A stretch of 53,774 bases of DNA from CBETVX01 sp965539935 (GTDB taxonomy: Bacteria; Bacillota; Clostridia; Peptostreptococcales; Caminicellaceae), in NCBI GenBank assembly GCA_965539935.1, contig CBETVX010000017.1, forward strand, positions 1 through 53,774. Direction: 5' to 3'. The translations under genes were made by a program, and so were the position numbers. Shown piece after piece: positions 8,009 to 17,243 of the stretch; the stretch's first letter is position 1, and every line of letters starts with the position of its first letter. The notes below the pieces were generated by a model that did not search any database, was not told the origin of the DNA, and worked only from the letters and a program-made list of their open reading frames with translations.

Positions 8009-9430
8009 ATGGGCAAGTTTACTAATGAGGCAAAGCAGTTACTAGAACACATTGGTGGTAAAGAAAATATTGCAGCGGTGTCACATTGTGCTACTCGTAT
8101 GCGTTTTGTTTTAAATGATGATAAAAAGGCAGATGCAGAAAAAATAAAAGAGATAAAAAGTGTGAAGGGTACCTTTACCCAAGCTGGACAATTTCAAGTA
8201 ATAATTGGAAACGAAGTTTCAACATTTTATAATGAGTTTGTAAAAATAGCAGGTGTAGATGGTGTAAGTAAAGATGAAGCTAAAAAAGTCGGAAGAAAAA
8301 ATATGAATATATTACAAAGACTAATTTCCCATCTTGGAGAGATATTTGCTCCATTAATTCCAGCTATTGTTGTTGGTGGTCTTATATTAGGTTTTCGTAA
8401 TATTATTGGAGATATAAAGTTATTGGAAGAAGGTACTAAAACTTTAACAGAAGTTTCTCAATTTTGGGCTGGAGTACATCATTTTCTATGGTTAATTGGA
8501 GAAGCAATCTTTTTCTTTTTACCAGTAGGGATTACATGGTCTATTTCTAAGAAAATGGGAACTACACAAATACTAGGTATTGTACTAGGTATTACTTTAG
8601 TATCACCACAGCTTTTAAATGCCTATGCTGTGGCAGGTGGAGCAAAGCCACCAGTTTGGGATTTTGGCTTTACACAAATAAAGATGATTGGTTATCAAGC
8701 CCAAGTTATACCAGCAATATTGGCAGGATTTGTTTTAGCTAACTTAGAGATTTGGGTACGTAAGATTTCACCAAGCTATATTTCCATGATTGTAGTTCCA
8801 TTCTTTTCATTAGTACCTACAGTGTTATTAGCCCATGTAGTATTAGGGCCTGTAGGTTGGAAAATAGGAGCTTTCATCTCTAGTATTGTTTACTCAGGAC
8901 TAACTTCAGTATTTGGTTGGCTATTTGCCGCCTTATTTGGATTTGTATATGCACCCCTTGTTATAACTGGATTACATCATATGACAAATGCCATAGATTT
9001 ACAATTATTAAGTGAATTTGGTGGTACGAACCTATGGCCAATGATTGCACTTTCAAATATTGCTCAAGGTTCGGCTGTTTTAGGAATGATTTATGTTAAT
9101 AGAAAAGATGAAGAAGAAAAACAAGTATCTATTCCTGCAGCCATATCATGCTATCTAGGAGTAACGGAACCAGCTATGTTTGGTATCAACTTAAAATATA
9201 TATACCCATTCTTTGCAGCGATGATTGGTTCTGCACTTGCAGCAGTTGTATCGGTAGGTTTTGGTGTTATGGCTAACTCTATTGGGGTTGGGGGACTTCC
9301 AGGTATATTATCAATAAAACCACAATTTATGATGATATTTGCCTTAGCAATGTTGATTGCTATAGTTGTACCATTTTCTTTAACTCTTTTATTTGCAAAA
9401 AGAAAAAAAGGACTTAAAGAAAATAATTAA
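8009..9430 (+). CDS. treP: PTS trehalose-specific EIIBC component
   Basis: This 473-residue permease imports and phosphorylates trehalose to trehalose-6-phosphate. The N-terminal EIIB domain has the phosphorylation cysteine Cys27 in SHCATRMRF; the EIIC membrane domain (about residues 105-465, about 10 helices) contains the LVITGLHHMTNAID and GVTEPAMFGINLKY substrate-site motifs. There is no fused EIIA domain, so a glucose-type EIIA from elsewhere must donate phosphate. It starts at ATG 8009 after GGAGGG and heads an operon with a phosphotrehalase and a GntR regulator, which fixes the sugar. Confidence 0.93.
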   Translation: MGKFTNEAKQLLEHIGGKENIAAVSHCATRMRFVLNDDKKADAEKIKEIKSVKGTFTQAGQFQVIIGNEVSTFYNEFVKIAGVDGVSKDEAKKVGRKNMNILQRLISHLGEIFAPLIPAIVVGGLILGFRNIIGDIKLLEEGTKTLTEVSQFWAGVHHFLWLIGEAIFFFLPVGITWSISKKMGTTQILGIVLGITLVSPQLLNAYAVAGGAKPPVWDFGFTQIKMIGYQAQVIPAILAGFVLANLEIWVRKISPSYISMIVVPFFSLVPTVLLAHVVLGPVGWKIGAFISSIVYSGLTSVFGWLFAALFGFVYAPLVITGLHHMTNAIDLQLLSEFGGTNLWPMIALSNIAQGSAVLGMIYVNRKDEEEKQVSIPAAISCYLGVTEPAMFGINLKYIYPFFAAMIGSALAAVVSVGFGVMANSIGVGGLPGILSIKPQFMMIFALAMLIAIVVPFSLTLLFAKRKKGLKENN

Positions 9431-9484
9431 TAGTAGGGGATAAAATAATTAGAACCCCTTAAAAACAACAAAGTCTAAATACAT

Positions 9485-9512
9485 GAGGTGGGAACTATCT
9501 CCCCCTCTTTTT
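9485..9512 (+). terminator. Possible internal terminator or attenuating hairpin between treP and treA
   Basis: An imperfect GAGGtGGG / CCCCCTC-type stem is followed by TTTTT, between two genes of the same operon. It would reduce transcription into the phosphotrehalase gene. The stem has one mismatch and its strength is uncertain. Confidence 0.4.
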
Positions 9513-9544
9513 CTGTTAAAGCATATATTAAAGGAGGGTTTATT

Positions 9545-11209
9545 ATGAAGGATTTTAAGAAAAGTGTAGTTTATCAAATATATCCGAAATCCTTTAATGA
9601 TTCTAATAATGATGGATTTGGAGATTTAAAGGGTATTACAGAAAAACTGGACTATTTAGAGTACTTAGGAGTAGATTATATATGGCTAACCCCTTTTTAT
9701 ATATCCCCACAAAATGATAATGGCTATGATGTTGCCGATTATTATAATATTGATCCACATTTTGGAACTATGGAGGATTTTGAGGAGCTAGTTGCACAAG
9801 CAAATAAACGTGATATTGGGATTATGTTAGATATGGTATTTAACCACACATCTACAGAACATAGTTGGTTTAAAAAGGCTTTAGAAGGAGATGAAAGGTA
9901 TAAAGGCTATTATATCTTTAAAAAAGGCAAGGAAGGAAAGGAGCCAACCAATTGGCAATCAAAATTTGGGGGATCAGCTTGGCAGTATGTAGAGGACTTT
10001 GATGAATATTATCTACACTTATTTGATGTTACACAAGCGGATCTTAACTGGGAAAATGAAGATGTAAAAAAGGAAATATATAATATAGTGAATTTCTGGA
10101 CCCAAAAAGGGGTAAAGGGTTTTAGGCTTGATGTTATAAATTTAATATCAAAGCCAGATGTCTATGAAGATGATCATGAAGGGGATGGGCGACGCTTTTA
10201 TACCGATGGACCTCGTATCCATGAGTATTTAAAGGAGTTAAATAGTAATACCTTTGGAAAACATGAGGATATTATTACTGTTGGAGAAATGTCATCCACA
10301 ACTATAGATAATTGCATTAAGTATTCAAATCCCCATGAAAAGGAACTGTCCATGGTATTTAACTTCCATCACTTAAAGGTGGACTATAAGAATGGTGATA
10401 AATGGACACTAATGGATTTTGATTTTATAAAGCTTAAGGAAATATTTAATGAGTGGCAGGTAGGCATGCAACAGGGTAATGGATGGAGTGCAGTGTTTTG
10501 GTGTAACCATGATCAACCCCGTATTGTATCACGTTTTGGAGATGATAAAAAATATCATAAAGAGTCGGCAAAAATGCTTGCCACTACAATACATTTGTTA
10601 AGGGGAACACCATATATTTATCAAGGGGAAGAGATTGGTATGACTAACCCATACTATGATAATATTGATTTATATAAAGATGTAGAATCAATCAATTATT
10701 ATAATATATTGAAAAAAGAAGGAAAGAATGAAGAAGAAATAATCAAAATACTACAATCAAAGTCCCGAGATAACTCTAGAACTCCAATGCAATGGAATAG
10801 TAATGAGCACGCAGGATTTACAGAAAGTTCTCCATGGCTTTCTGTGGCTAAAAATCATAAAAAAATAAATGTAGAGAGAGCTTTAGAAAATAAGGATTCT
10901 ATATTCTATCACTATCAAAAATTAATTAGCCTAAGAAAGGAATATGATGTAATTGCATATGGGCAGTTTAAAATAATATTAAAGGACCATAAAGACATAT
11001 TTGCCTATATAAGGGAATACAAAGATGAAAAAGTATTAGTAATAAATAATTTTTATGGCAAAGATACAAAATTTGTACTTCCTGAGGAATTAAAATATAA
11101 TGGATATAATAGTAAGATTTTACTTTCCAATTATGATGATTCATCAGAAAACTTTAATGAGATAAACCTAAGACCATATGAATCAATTGTCTATTACCTT
11201 GAAAAATAA
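9545..11209 (+). CDS. treA: Trehalose-6-phosphate hydrolase (GH13)
   Basis: This 554-residue GH13 alpha-glucosidase splits trehalose-6-phosphate into glucose and glucose-6-phosphate in the cytoplasm. The start is the ATG at 9545 after AAAGGAGGG; the longer frame from 9488 runs through the upstream hairpin. Catalytic residues visible are the nucleophile Asp196 (GFRLDVIN), acid/base Glu248 (TVGEMSS) and Asp323 (NHDQPR); the opening KSVVYQIYPKSFNDSNNDG is typical of phosphotrehalases and oligo-1,6-glucosidases. The PTS trehalose permease upstream and the regulator downstream decide for the phosphotrehalase function. Confidence 0.92.
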   Translation: MKDFKKSVVYQIYPKSFNDSNNDGFGDLKGITEKLDYLEYLGVDYIWLTPFYISPQNDNGYDVADYYNIDPHFGTMEDFEELVAQANKRDIGIMLDMVFNHTSTEHSWFKKALEGDERYKGYYIFKKGKEGKEPTNWQSKFGGSAWQYVEDFDEYYLHLFDVTQADLNWENEDVKKEIYNIVNFWTQKGVKGFRLDVINLISKPDVYEDDHEGDGRRFYTDGPRIHEYLKELNSNTFGKHEDIITVGEMSSTTIDNCIKYSNPHEKELSMVFNFHHLKVDYKNGDKWTLMDFDFIKLKEIFNEWQVGMQQGNGWSAVFWCNHDQPRIVSRFGDDKKYHKESAKMLATTIHLLRGTPYIYQGEEIGMTNPYYDNIDLYKDVESINYYNILKKEGKNEEEIIKILQSKSRDNSRTPMQWNSNEHAGFTESSPWLSVAKNHKKINVERALENKDSIFYHYQKLISLRKEYDVIAYGQFKIILKDHKDIFAYIREYKDEKVLVINNFYGKDTKFVLPEELKYNGYNSKILLSNYDDSSENFNEINLRPYESIVYYLEK

Positions 11210-11245
11210 TAGCAATATTGCTAAAATGAATTAAGGTGATAGATT

Positions 11246-11959
11246 ATGAATAAAAAATACTTAAATATTTATAATGAGATATTAAACAAAATTGAAAACA
11301 ATGTACTAAAGCCTGATACAAAATTGCCATCAGAAAATGATTTTATGAAAAAATACAATGTATCTAGGTCCACAATAAGAAATGCATTGAAGCTTTTAGA
11401 ACAAAATGGTTATATTCAAAAAATAAAGGGTAAGGGTTCCTTTGTATTAGATATAAATAAATTTGACTTTCCAGTTTCAGGGCTAATAACCTTTAAGGAA
11501 TTAAATGAAAAAATGAATATGAAGGCAAGAACTATTGTAGAAAAATTAGAGGTAATAAGACCTGATGATTTTTTGATGAAACACCTTCAGATATCGCCAG
11601 AGGAAGAAGTATGGAAGGTAATAAGAGTCAGGGAAATAGATGAAAAGAAAATAATTTTAGATAAGGATTATTTTAATAAAAGATTTGTTTCTTCATTGAC
11701 TAAAAATATTTGTGAAGATTCTATATATGAATATTTAGAGAAGGATTTAGGTCTTAAAATAAGCTTTGCAAAAAAGGAAATCACAGTTCAAAGGCCCACG
11801 GAGGAAGATAAAGAATACTTAGATTTAGAGAAATATAATATGATTGTAGTTGTGAAAAATTATATATATTTAGAAGATACCAGTTTATTTCAATATGGTG
11901 AGTCTAGACACAGGCCCGATAAGTTTAAATTTGTGGATTTTGCTAGGAGAAATAAATAA
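11246..11959 (+). CDS. treR: GntR-family repressor of the trehalose operon
   Basis: This 237-residue protein has an N-terminal GntR winged helix (KLPSENDFMKKYNVSRSTIRNALKLLEQNGYI, about residues 23-55) and a C-terminal UTRA ligand-binding domain (about residues 90-230). TreR proteins bind palindromic operators and release them when trehalose-6-phosphate rises. Two matching palindromes lie in the promoter at 7875-7926. It is the last gene of the operon and so is autoregulated with it. Confidence 0.9.
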   Translation: MNKKYLNIYNEILNKIENNVLKPDTKLPSENDFMKKYNVSRSTIRNALKLLEQNGYIQKIKGKGSFVLDINKFDFPVSGLITFKELNEKMNMKARTIVEKLEVIRPDDFLMKHLQISPEEEVWKVIRVREIDEKKIILDKDYFNKRFVSSLTKNICEDSIYEYLEKDLGLKISFAKKEITVQRPTEEDKEYLDLEKYNMIVVVKNYIYLEDTSLFQYGESRHRPDKFKFVDFARRNK

Positions 11960-11970
11960 AGATTTAAATA

Positions 11971-12006
11971 AATGCTCAGTTCATTGGGAACTGGGCATTG
12001 TATTTT
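11971..12006 (+). terminator. Terminator of the trehalose operon
   Basis: AATGCTCAGTTC pairs with GAACTGGGCATT around a 5-base loop, then GTATTTT. The 12-bp stem is strong. Confidence 0.8.
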
Positions 12007-12137
12007 ATAAAAAGTAGCTATTAGAAAATTTAATATATATGAATTAAGGATAAAAAATATCTATTTGAATATTATTATCACCTCTGATACCATTTATATG
12101 GAAAATAACAAAAGAATGGCTAGGAGGCAAAAAAGAG

Positions 12138-13538
12138 ATGAAAAAAGCAATCAAAGTATTAGTCTTATTATTAGTTTTAACACTTGGTTTTAGTATATTA
12201 GTTGGTTGTAATAATAAAGCAGATGAAGCAACAGATGAATCTAACACAAATACATCCAATGAAGAAGTAAAAGAAGAAAAAATATCTATTAGTGCCGAAA
12301 AGTTGGCAGATAGATTAGGAGAAGAAGGTTTAGCCATAGTAGATATTCGCAGTATAGCACAGTACAATGGATGGAAGTTAAGTGGAGAAGAAAGAGGGGG
12401 ACATATTGAAGGTGCCGTAGATTTTCCTCTTACTTGGATCTATGACGAAAAGGGAAATAAAAGAAAAGATAGTGAGTTAAAAGAACTTTTAGAGGCTAAG
12501 GGAATTACCACAGATAAGACTGTTGTAATTTATGATGATAATGAAGAAAAAGTTAATGAAATGATTGATACTCTTAAAACTTTAGGATATGAAGATATAT
12601 TATACTTAGAGGGTGGATTAGTTAATTGGGCAGCAGATGAAAACTTGCCAATGGATAGATTAGCAAATTATGAAAAATTAGTATATGCTGGTTGGGTAAA
12701 TGACCTTATAAATGATAAAAATCCAGATACCTATACTGGAAATAAATATAAAATCATTGAAGTAAGCTGGGGAGAACCAAAGGATTATAATAAAGGACAT
12801 ATTCCAGGGGCCATCCATTTAGATACTAATAAAATAGAAGAAGAGCCATTATGGAATAGGGTTTCCGATGAAGATATTGAAAACATGTTATTAGAAAATG
12901 GTGTTACTTATGACACTACAGTAGTATTATACGGTGCTGATACAACTGCGGCAGCTAGAGCAGCTTCCATTATGATGTATGCGGGAGTTGAAGATGTAAG
13001 ACTTTTAGATGGTGGATATAAGGCATGGGTAGATGGAGGTTATGAAATAGAAACTAAAGCCAATGAACCAACTGCTGTAAAAGAGTTTGGTATTAAAGTA
13101 CCTGCCCATCCAGAGTATATAATCGATACGCCGGAGGCTAAGGAAATCCTTGCAAATGATAATGCTGAGTTAGTAAGTATACGTAGTTGGGCAGAATATA
13201 TAGGAGAAACAAGTGGATATACTTATATTAAGCCAAAGGGACGTATAAAAGGAGCCCTATGGGGACATGCAGGTTCAGATCCATATCATATGGAGGATTA
13301 TAGAAATATTGATAATACAATGAGAAACTACCATGAAATATCAAAGAATTGGGAAGAATGGGATATAACAGGTGATAAAGAACTTGCCTTCTTCTGTGGA
13401 ACAGGTTGGAGAGCAAGTGAAGCCTTCTTCGATGCATATTTAATGGGATTTGAAAATATTGCAGTATATGATGGTGGATGGTATGAGTGGAGTATGGATG
13501 AGTCCAATCCAATCGAAATAGGTGAACCAGAAAAATAA
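12138..13538 (+). CDS. Secreted lipoprotein with three rhodanese domains, only the last catalytic
   Basis: This 466-residue protein begins with a lipoprotein signal peptide (lipobox LVGC, Cys24) and an acidic linker. Three rhodanese folds follow: about residues 50-172, 200-305 and 325-460. The expected active-site position reads YDDNEEK in the first and YGADTTAAAR in the second, without cysteine; the third has FCGTGWRAS with Cys420, a complete loop. It should therefore be an extracellular sulfurtransferase or persulfide carrier with two structural or partner-binding domains. Repeats of DGGYKAW / YDGGWYEW type mark the domain ends. It stands alone between two terminators. Confidence 0.88.
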   Translation: MKKAIKVLVLLLVLTLGFSILVGCNNKADEATDESNTNTSNEEVKEEKISISAEKLADRLGEEGLAIVDIRSIAQYNGWKLSGEERGGHIEGAVDFPLTWIYDEKGNKRKDSELKELLEAKGITTDKTVVIYDDNEEKVNEMIDTLKTLGYEDILYLEGGLVNWAADENLPMDRLANYEKLVYAGWVNDLINDKNPDTYTGNKYKIIEVSWGEPKDYNKGHIPGAIHLDTNKIEEEPLWNRVSDEDIENMLLENGVTYDTTVVLYGADTTAAARAASIMMYAGVEDVRLLDGGYKAWVDGGYEIETKANEPTAVKEFGIKVPAHPEYIIDTPEAKEILANDNAELVSIRSWAEYIGETSGYTYIKPKGRIKGALWGHAGSDPYHMEDYRNIDNTMRNYHEISKNWEEWDITGDKELAFFCGTGWRASEAFFDAYLMGFENIAVYDGGWYEWSMDESNPIEIGEPEK

Positions 13539-13548
13539 AAAGATAAGG

Positions 13549-13579
13549 GCAACTCCTAGATTATTAGGAGTTGCTTTCC
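13549..13579 (+). terminator. Terminator of the rhodanese lipoprotein gene
   Basis: GCAACTCCTA / TAGGAGTTGC perfect 10-bp stem, 6-base loop, followed by TTTCC. Confidence 0.75.
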
Positions 13580-13607
13580 TATATTTATGAGGAGGTAGCA
13601 TGAAAAT

Positions 13608-14036
13608 ATGAAAAAGGACAAAATATTTTTAAAGATATTGCCAAGTATAGCTTTTCTATTAATTCTAGCTAGTGTGACATTATATTTTTTAGCAGAAAAG
13701 AGTATGGTAGTCTATAGAGATTTAATGTATAGAAATGATATATTAAATGAAACTCTTTTATCTAATGGTCTATTAGGAGTTTATAAAATAATAGCCTTGG
13801 TTAGTATAGTTATAAGTATATTTTTATTTATAAAGTTTAGAAATAGCTTACCAAAAGGGCATCTTTATTATATTATTTCTCCTATAATAGTAGGAGTTAT
13901 TTTATATTTTATGATTAATTTATATAATACAATAACTTGGGTTTCCTACCCGTGGATGATATTAAGTGTAATAATTAAATTTCTAGTGGAAAATATACGG
14001 ATGATATATTCTATAAAATTTCTTAAAAAATATTGA
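13608..14036 (+). CDS. Small integral membrane protein of unknown function
   Basis: I do not recognise this 142-residue protein. It shows four hydrophobic helices (about residues 10-28, 50-72, 83-102 and 110-135) and short charged loops. GGAGGT at 13591-13596 lies 11 bases before this ATG and 3 bases before another ATG at 13600, which opens a three-codon frame (Met-Lys-Ile-stop) overlapping the gene start by ATGA. The next gene has its own promoter beginning inside the last codon, so it is probably monocistronic. Confidence 0.65.
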   Translation: MKKDKIFLKILPSIAFLLILASVTLYFLAEKSMVVYRDLMYRNDILNETLLSNGLLGVYKIIALVSIVISIFLFIKFRNSLPKGHLYYIISPIIVGVILYFMINLYNTITWVSYPWMILSVIIKFLVENIRMIYSIKFLKKY

Positions 14037-14061
14037 CATAAAGGCCATAAAGTGGTATACA
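14033..14061 (+). promoter_or_regulatory. Promoter of htpG
   Basis: TTGACA (14033-14038), 17-bp spacer, TATACA (14056-14061). The CIRCE operator begins 11 bases downstream, in the transcribed leader. Confidence 0.75.
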
Positions 14062-14071
14062 TAAATTGGGA

Positions 14072-14098
14072 TTAGCACTCTGAGTTTGAGAGTGCTAA
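14072..14098 (+). promoter_or_regulatory. CIRCE operator (HrcA binding site)
   Basis: TTAGCACTC-N9-GAGTGCTAA is a perfect CIRCE inverted repeat. It implies HrcA repression released by heat stress. Confidence 0.97.
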
Positions 14099-14144
14099 AA
14101 CAATTTTATCACTAGTAGCTTATTAGGAAAGGGGAGAAATACCT

Positions 14145-16028
14145 TTGGAAAGAAAAGACTTTAAAGCAGAATCTAAAAGACTGTTAGATATGATGATTAA
14201 TTCTATTTATACCAATAAAGAGATATTTTTAAGAGAGCTTATTTCAAATGCAAGCGATGCAATAGACAAAATCTACTATAAAGAATTAACCGATGATTCA
14301 GTAACCTTTGATAAGGACAAGTATTTTATAAAAATTACTGCTGATAAAGAAAATAGATTACTTAAAATTTCTGATAACGGTATAGGAATGACTAAAGATG
14401 AGCTAGAAGATAATCTTGGTACAATTGCCAAAAGTGGATCTTTAGCCTTTAAAAATGAAAATGAAATGAAGGATGGACATGATATCATAGGACAATTTGG
14501 TGTTGGATTTTATTCAGCCTTCATGGTTGCCGATGTAGTTACAGTTATAAGTAAAGCTTTAGGCAGTGATGAGGCCTATAAATGGGAGTCAGAGGGTGCC
14601 GATGGATATACAATTGAAAAATGTGAAAAGGATTCTGTAGGTACAGATATTATACTTAAAATCAGAGAAAATACAGAAGAAGAAAATTACGATGAATATT
14701 TAGAAGAATATAGATTAAGATCTATTATTAAAAAGTATTCTGATTTCATTAGATATCCAATAAAAATGGATGTTACTGAAAGCAAGCTTAAAGAAGGGAC
14801 AGAAGATGAGTATGAGGACGTAACTGTAGAAAAAGTTATAAATAGTATGGTTCCCATCTGGAGAAAGAACAAGCTAGAACTTAAAGATGAGGACTATGAA
14901 AACTTCTATTCAGAAAAACACTATGGATTTGACAAGCCTCTACATCATGTACATATTAGCGTAGATGGTATGATAAGATATAATGCAATACTATTCATAC
15001 CTGAAAAAACGCCCTTTGACTTTTATACAAAAGAATATGAAAAGGGATTAGAGTTATATTCAAGTGGCGTACTTATAATGAATAAGTGTGCAGATTTACT
15101 TCCAGACTACTTTAGCTTTGTTAAAGGGATGGTAGATTCTGAAGATTTATCCCTGAATATTTCTCGGGAAATGCTTCAACAGGATAGACAGCTAAAATTC
15201 ATTGCTAAAAATATAAAGAAGAAAATCAAAAGTGAATTAGAAAAAATACTTAAAAATGATAGGGAAAAATATGAGAAGTTCTATGAAGCCTTTGGTAGAC
15301 AGTTAAAATATGGAGTATATGACAGCTTTGGCATGGATAAAGACTTCCTAAAGGATTTATTAATGTTCTACTCATCTAAGGAAAAGAAAATGGTGACTTT
15401 AGATGAATATGTTTCAAGAATGCCTGAAGAACAAAAGTATATTTACTATGCTACAGGAGAATCTGTAGAAAAAATCGATAAATCCCCTCAGATAGAATTA
15501 GTATCTGATAAGGGATATGAAATCCTATACTTCACCGATGATGTAGATGAATTTGCTATAAAAGTTCTAATGAATTATAAGGATAAGGAATTTAGATCAG
15601 TATCAAGTGGAGACCTAGGTATAGAATCAGAAGAAAATAAAGATAGTGCTGATACTGCTCAAAGTGAGAATAAAGAAATATTTGAAAAAATGAAAGGGGT
15701 ATTAGGTGATAGGGTTAAGGATGTTAGAGCTTCAAAGAGACTTAAAAAACATCCTGTGTGCTTAGCAAATGATGGTGAGATATCCATCGAAATGGAAAAA
15801 ATTCTTAATGCAATGCCAAACAATCAAAACATCCAAGCCGATAAGATATTGGAAATCAATACTAATCATGACGTATTTAAATCTTTAAAAGAAGTCTTTG
15901 AAAATGATGAAGAAAAATTCAAGATATATACAGATTTATTATATAACCAAGCCTTACTTATTGAAGGACTACCAATAAATGACCCAGTAGAATTTTCAAA
16001 TAATATGTGTAAGATTATGAGCAAATAA
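14145..16028 (+). CDS. htpG: Molecular chaperone HtpG (Hsp90)
   Basis: This 627-residue full-length HtpG is an ATP-driven cytosolic chaperone. The GHKL ATPase motifs are clear: ELISNASDAIDKIYY, ISDNGIGMT and GQFGVGFYSAFMVAD. The middle domain (about residues 230-480, with SEDLSLNISREMLQQ) and the dimerisation domain follow. Translation starts at TTG 14145 after AAAGGGGAG. A consensus promoter and a perfect CIRCE site precede it, so it belongs to the HrcA regulon here; in Bacillus subtilis htpG is not CIRCE-controlled. Confidence 0.97.
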   Translation: MERKDFKAESKRLLDMMINSIYTNKEIFLRELISNASDAIDKIYYKELTDDSVTFDKDKYFIKITADKENRLLKISDNGIGMTKDELEDNLGTIAKSGSLAFKNENEMKDGHDIIGQFGVGFYSAFMVADVVTVISKALGSDEAYKWESEGADGYTIEKCEKDSVGTDIILKIRENTEEENYDEYLEEYRLRSIIKKYSDFIRYPIKMDVTESKLKEGTEDEYEDVTVEKVINSMVPIWRKNKLELKDEDYENFYSEKHYGFDKPLHHVHISVDGMIRYNAILFIPEKTPFDFYTKEYEKGLELYSSGVLIMNKCADLLPDYFSFVKGMVDSEDLSLNISREMLQQDRQLKFIAKNIKKKIKSELEKILKNDREKYEKFYEAFGRQLKYGVYDSFGMDKDFLKDLLMFYSSKEKKMVTLDEYVSRMPEEQKYIYYATGESVEKIDKSPQIELVSDKGYEILYFTDDVDEFAIKVLMNYKDKEFRSVSSGDLGIESEENKDSADTAQSENKEIFEKMKGVLGDRVKDVRASKRLKKHPVCLANDGEISIEMEKILNAMPNNQNIQADKILEINTNHDVFKSLKEVFENDEEKFKIYTDLLYNQALLIEGLPINDPVEFSNNMCKIMSK

Positions 16029-16043
16029 TAAGAATTCAAGTAA

Positions 16044-16085
16044 AAAAAGCTATGTGACTTATAATGAAAGTCACATAGCTTTTTC
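16044..16085. terminator. Bidirectional terminator between htpG and the DMT transporter
   Basis: AAAGCTATGTGACTT / AAGTCACATAGCTTT stem of 15 bp flanked by A-run and T-run, usable on both strands by the two converging genes. Confidence 0.85.
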
Positions 16086-16996
16086 TAGATGGCTTTATCT
16101 ATTTTTTCATTCATTCTATTTTTATTGAAAGTCTTTTTAAAAAGTCCTATCAAATCAACCTCCGCTATAAGCATACCCATAAGAATTAGGAGGGCTCCTA
16201 AAATTCCCTTAGGGCTAAGGATTTCTCCAGCAACTATATAGGCAAATATTGCAGCAAATACAGGTTCACCGGTGTATATAAGGGCTGTATGGGTGGCAGT
16301 TGTATATTTCTGAGCGATACTTTGGACTATATAAGCACCGGAAGTACAAACTATACTAAGTATAATTATATTGGTCCAAACATCCATACCAGAGGGTATA
16401 ATAAAACTTTCAATAGATAAAGAAGTAATGAGACTAAGTAAACCAACTACACCTATTTGGATTATACCAAGGGCTATGGAATCAACCTTAGAAGTATATT
16501 TTCCTACTGTGATTATGTGCATTGCGAATCCAAAGGCTGCAACTATAGTATAAAAGTCACCTATATTAAGTCCAAGGCTACCGTTTAATGTTAGTAAACC
16601 TAAACCCAATAGGGCCAGTATAGCTCCTATTGAAGCAGATCTTTCAGGCAGTTTCTTTAAGAATAATGCAGAAATAATTGGAACTAATACCACAGAAAAA
16701 CCTGTAATAAATGCTGATTTAGAAGCAGTAGTAAAATTAAGCCCAACGGTTTGGGCTGCATAGGAACTAAACAATATAAATCCAATAAGTCCACCAAATT
16801 TTAGAGTTTCTTTGTTTATATTTTTCATATTTTTATAAAATATAAGGGCAGATAATGAAAAGGCTATCAAAAACCTTATAGCCAAAAAATTATAGGTTGC
16901 CAGTGATTCAAGGGAATTTTTAGACAGGATAAAAGATGAACCCCATCCAACTGTTACGGCCAATAGAGCTAAATCTGCCTTAACTTGTTTTGACAT
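16085..16996 (-). CDS. DMT superfamily (EamA) metabolite transporter
   Basis: This 303-residue protein has ten hydrophobic helices arranged as two EamA repeats (about residues 7-135 and 145-285). Repeat ends carry typical patterns such as LVPIISALFLKKLPERSASIGAILALLG and YTGEPVFAAIFAYIVAGE. Members export amino acids and other small metabolites; the substrate here cannot be read. It starts at an ATG with a GGAGG site and shares a bidirectional terminator with htpG. Confidence 0.88.
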   Translation of the reverse strand: MSKQVKADLALLAVTVGWGSSFILSKNSLESLATYNFLAIRFLIAFSLSALIFYKNMKNINKETLKFGGLIGFILFSSYAAQTVGLNFTTASKSAFITGFSVVLVPIISALFLKKLPERSASIGAILALLGLGLLTLNGSLGLNIGDFYTIVAAFGFAMHIITVGKYTSKVDSIALGIIQIGVVGLLSLITSLSIESFIIPSGMDVWTNIIILSIVCTSGAYIVQSIAQKYTTATHTALIYTGEPVFAAIFAYIVAGEILSPKGILGALLILMGMLIAEVDLIGLFKKTFNKNRMNEKIDKAI

Positions 16997-17243
16997 ATCT
17001 ATGACCTCCTGTTTAATTAAAATCCTAACATATATTGTATCATAAACTAATTAATTAGTTCATAAAATGTGAAGGATAAAAAAGAAATATATGTTTTGCA
17101 AATGGATATTAATGAATAAAAATATTCTGGCTATTATACCATAAATTACATAGATTTTAAATAATAAAAAAGGTATATTTATTGATATAATTATCTTATA
17201 ACTTGTTCAAAAAAATTATGACTAATCTTTGTGGAGTGATAAA

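Noticed and set aside
12044..12367. Antisense frame across the start of the rhodanese lipoprotein gene
   Set aside because: No start signal; composition is typical of a reverse-strand artefact over a signal peptide and acidic linker.
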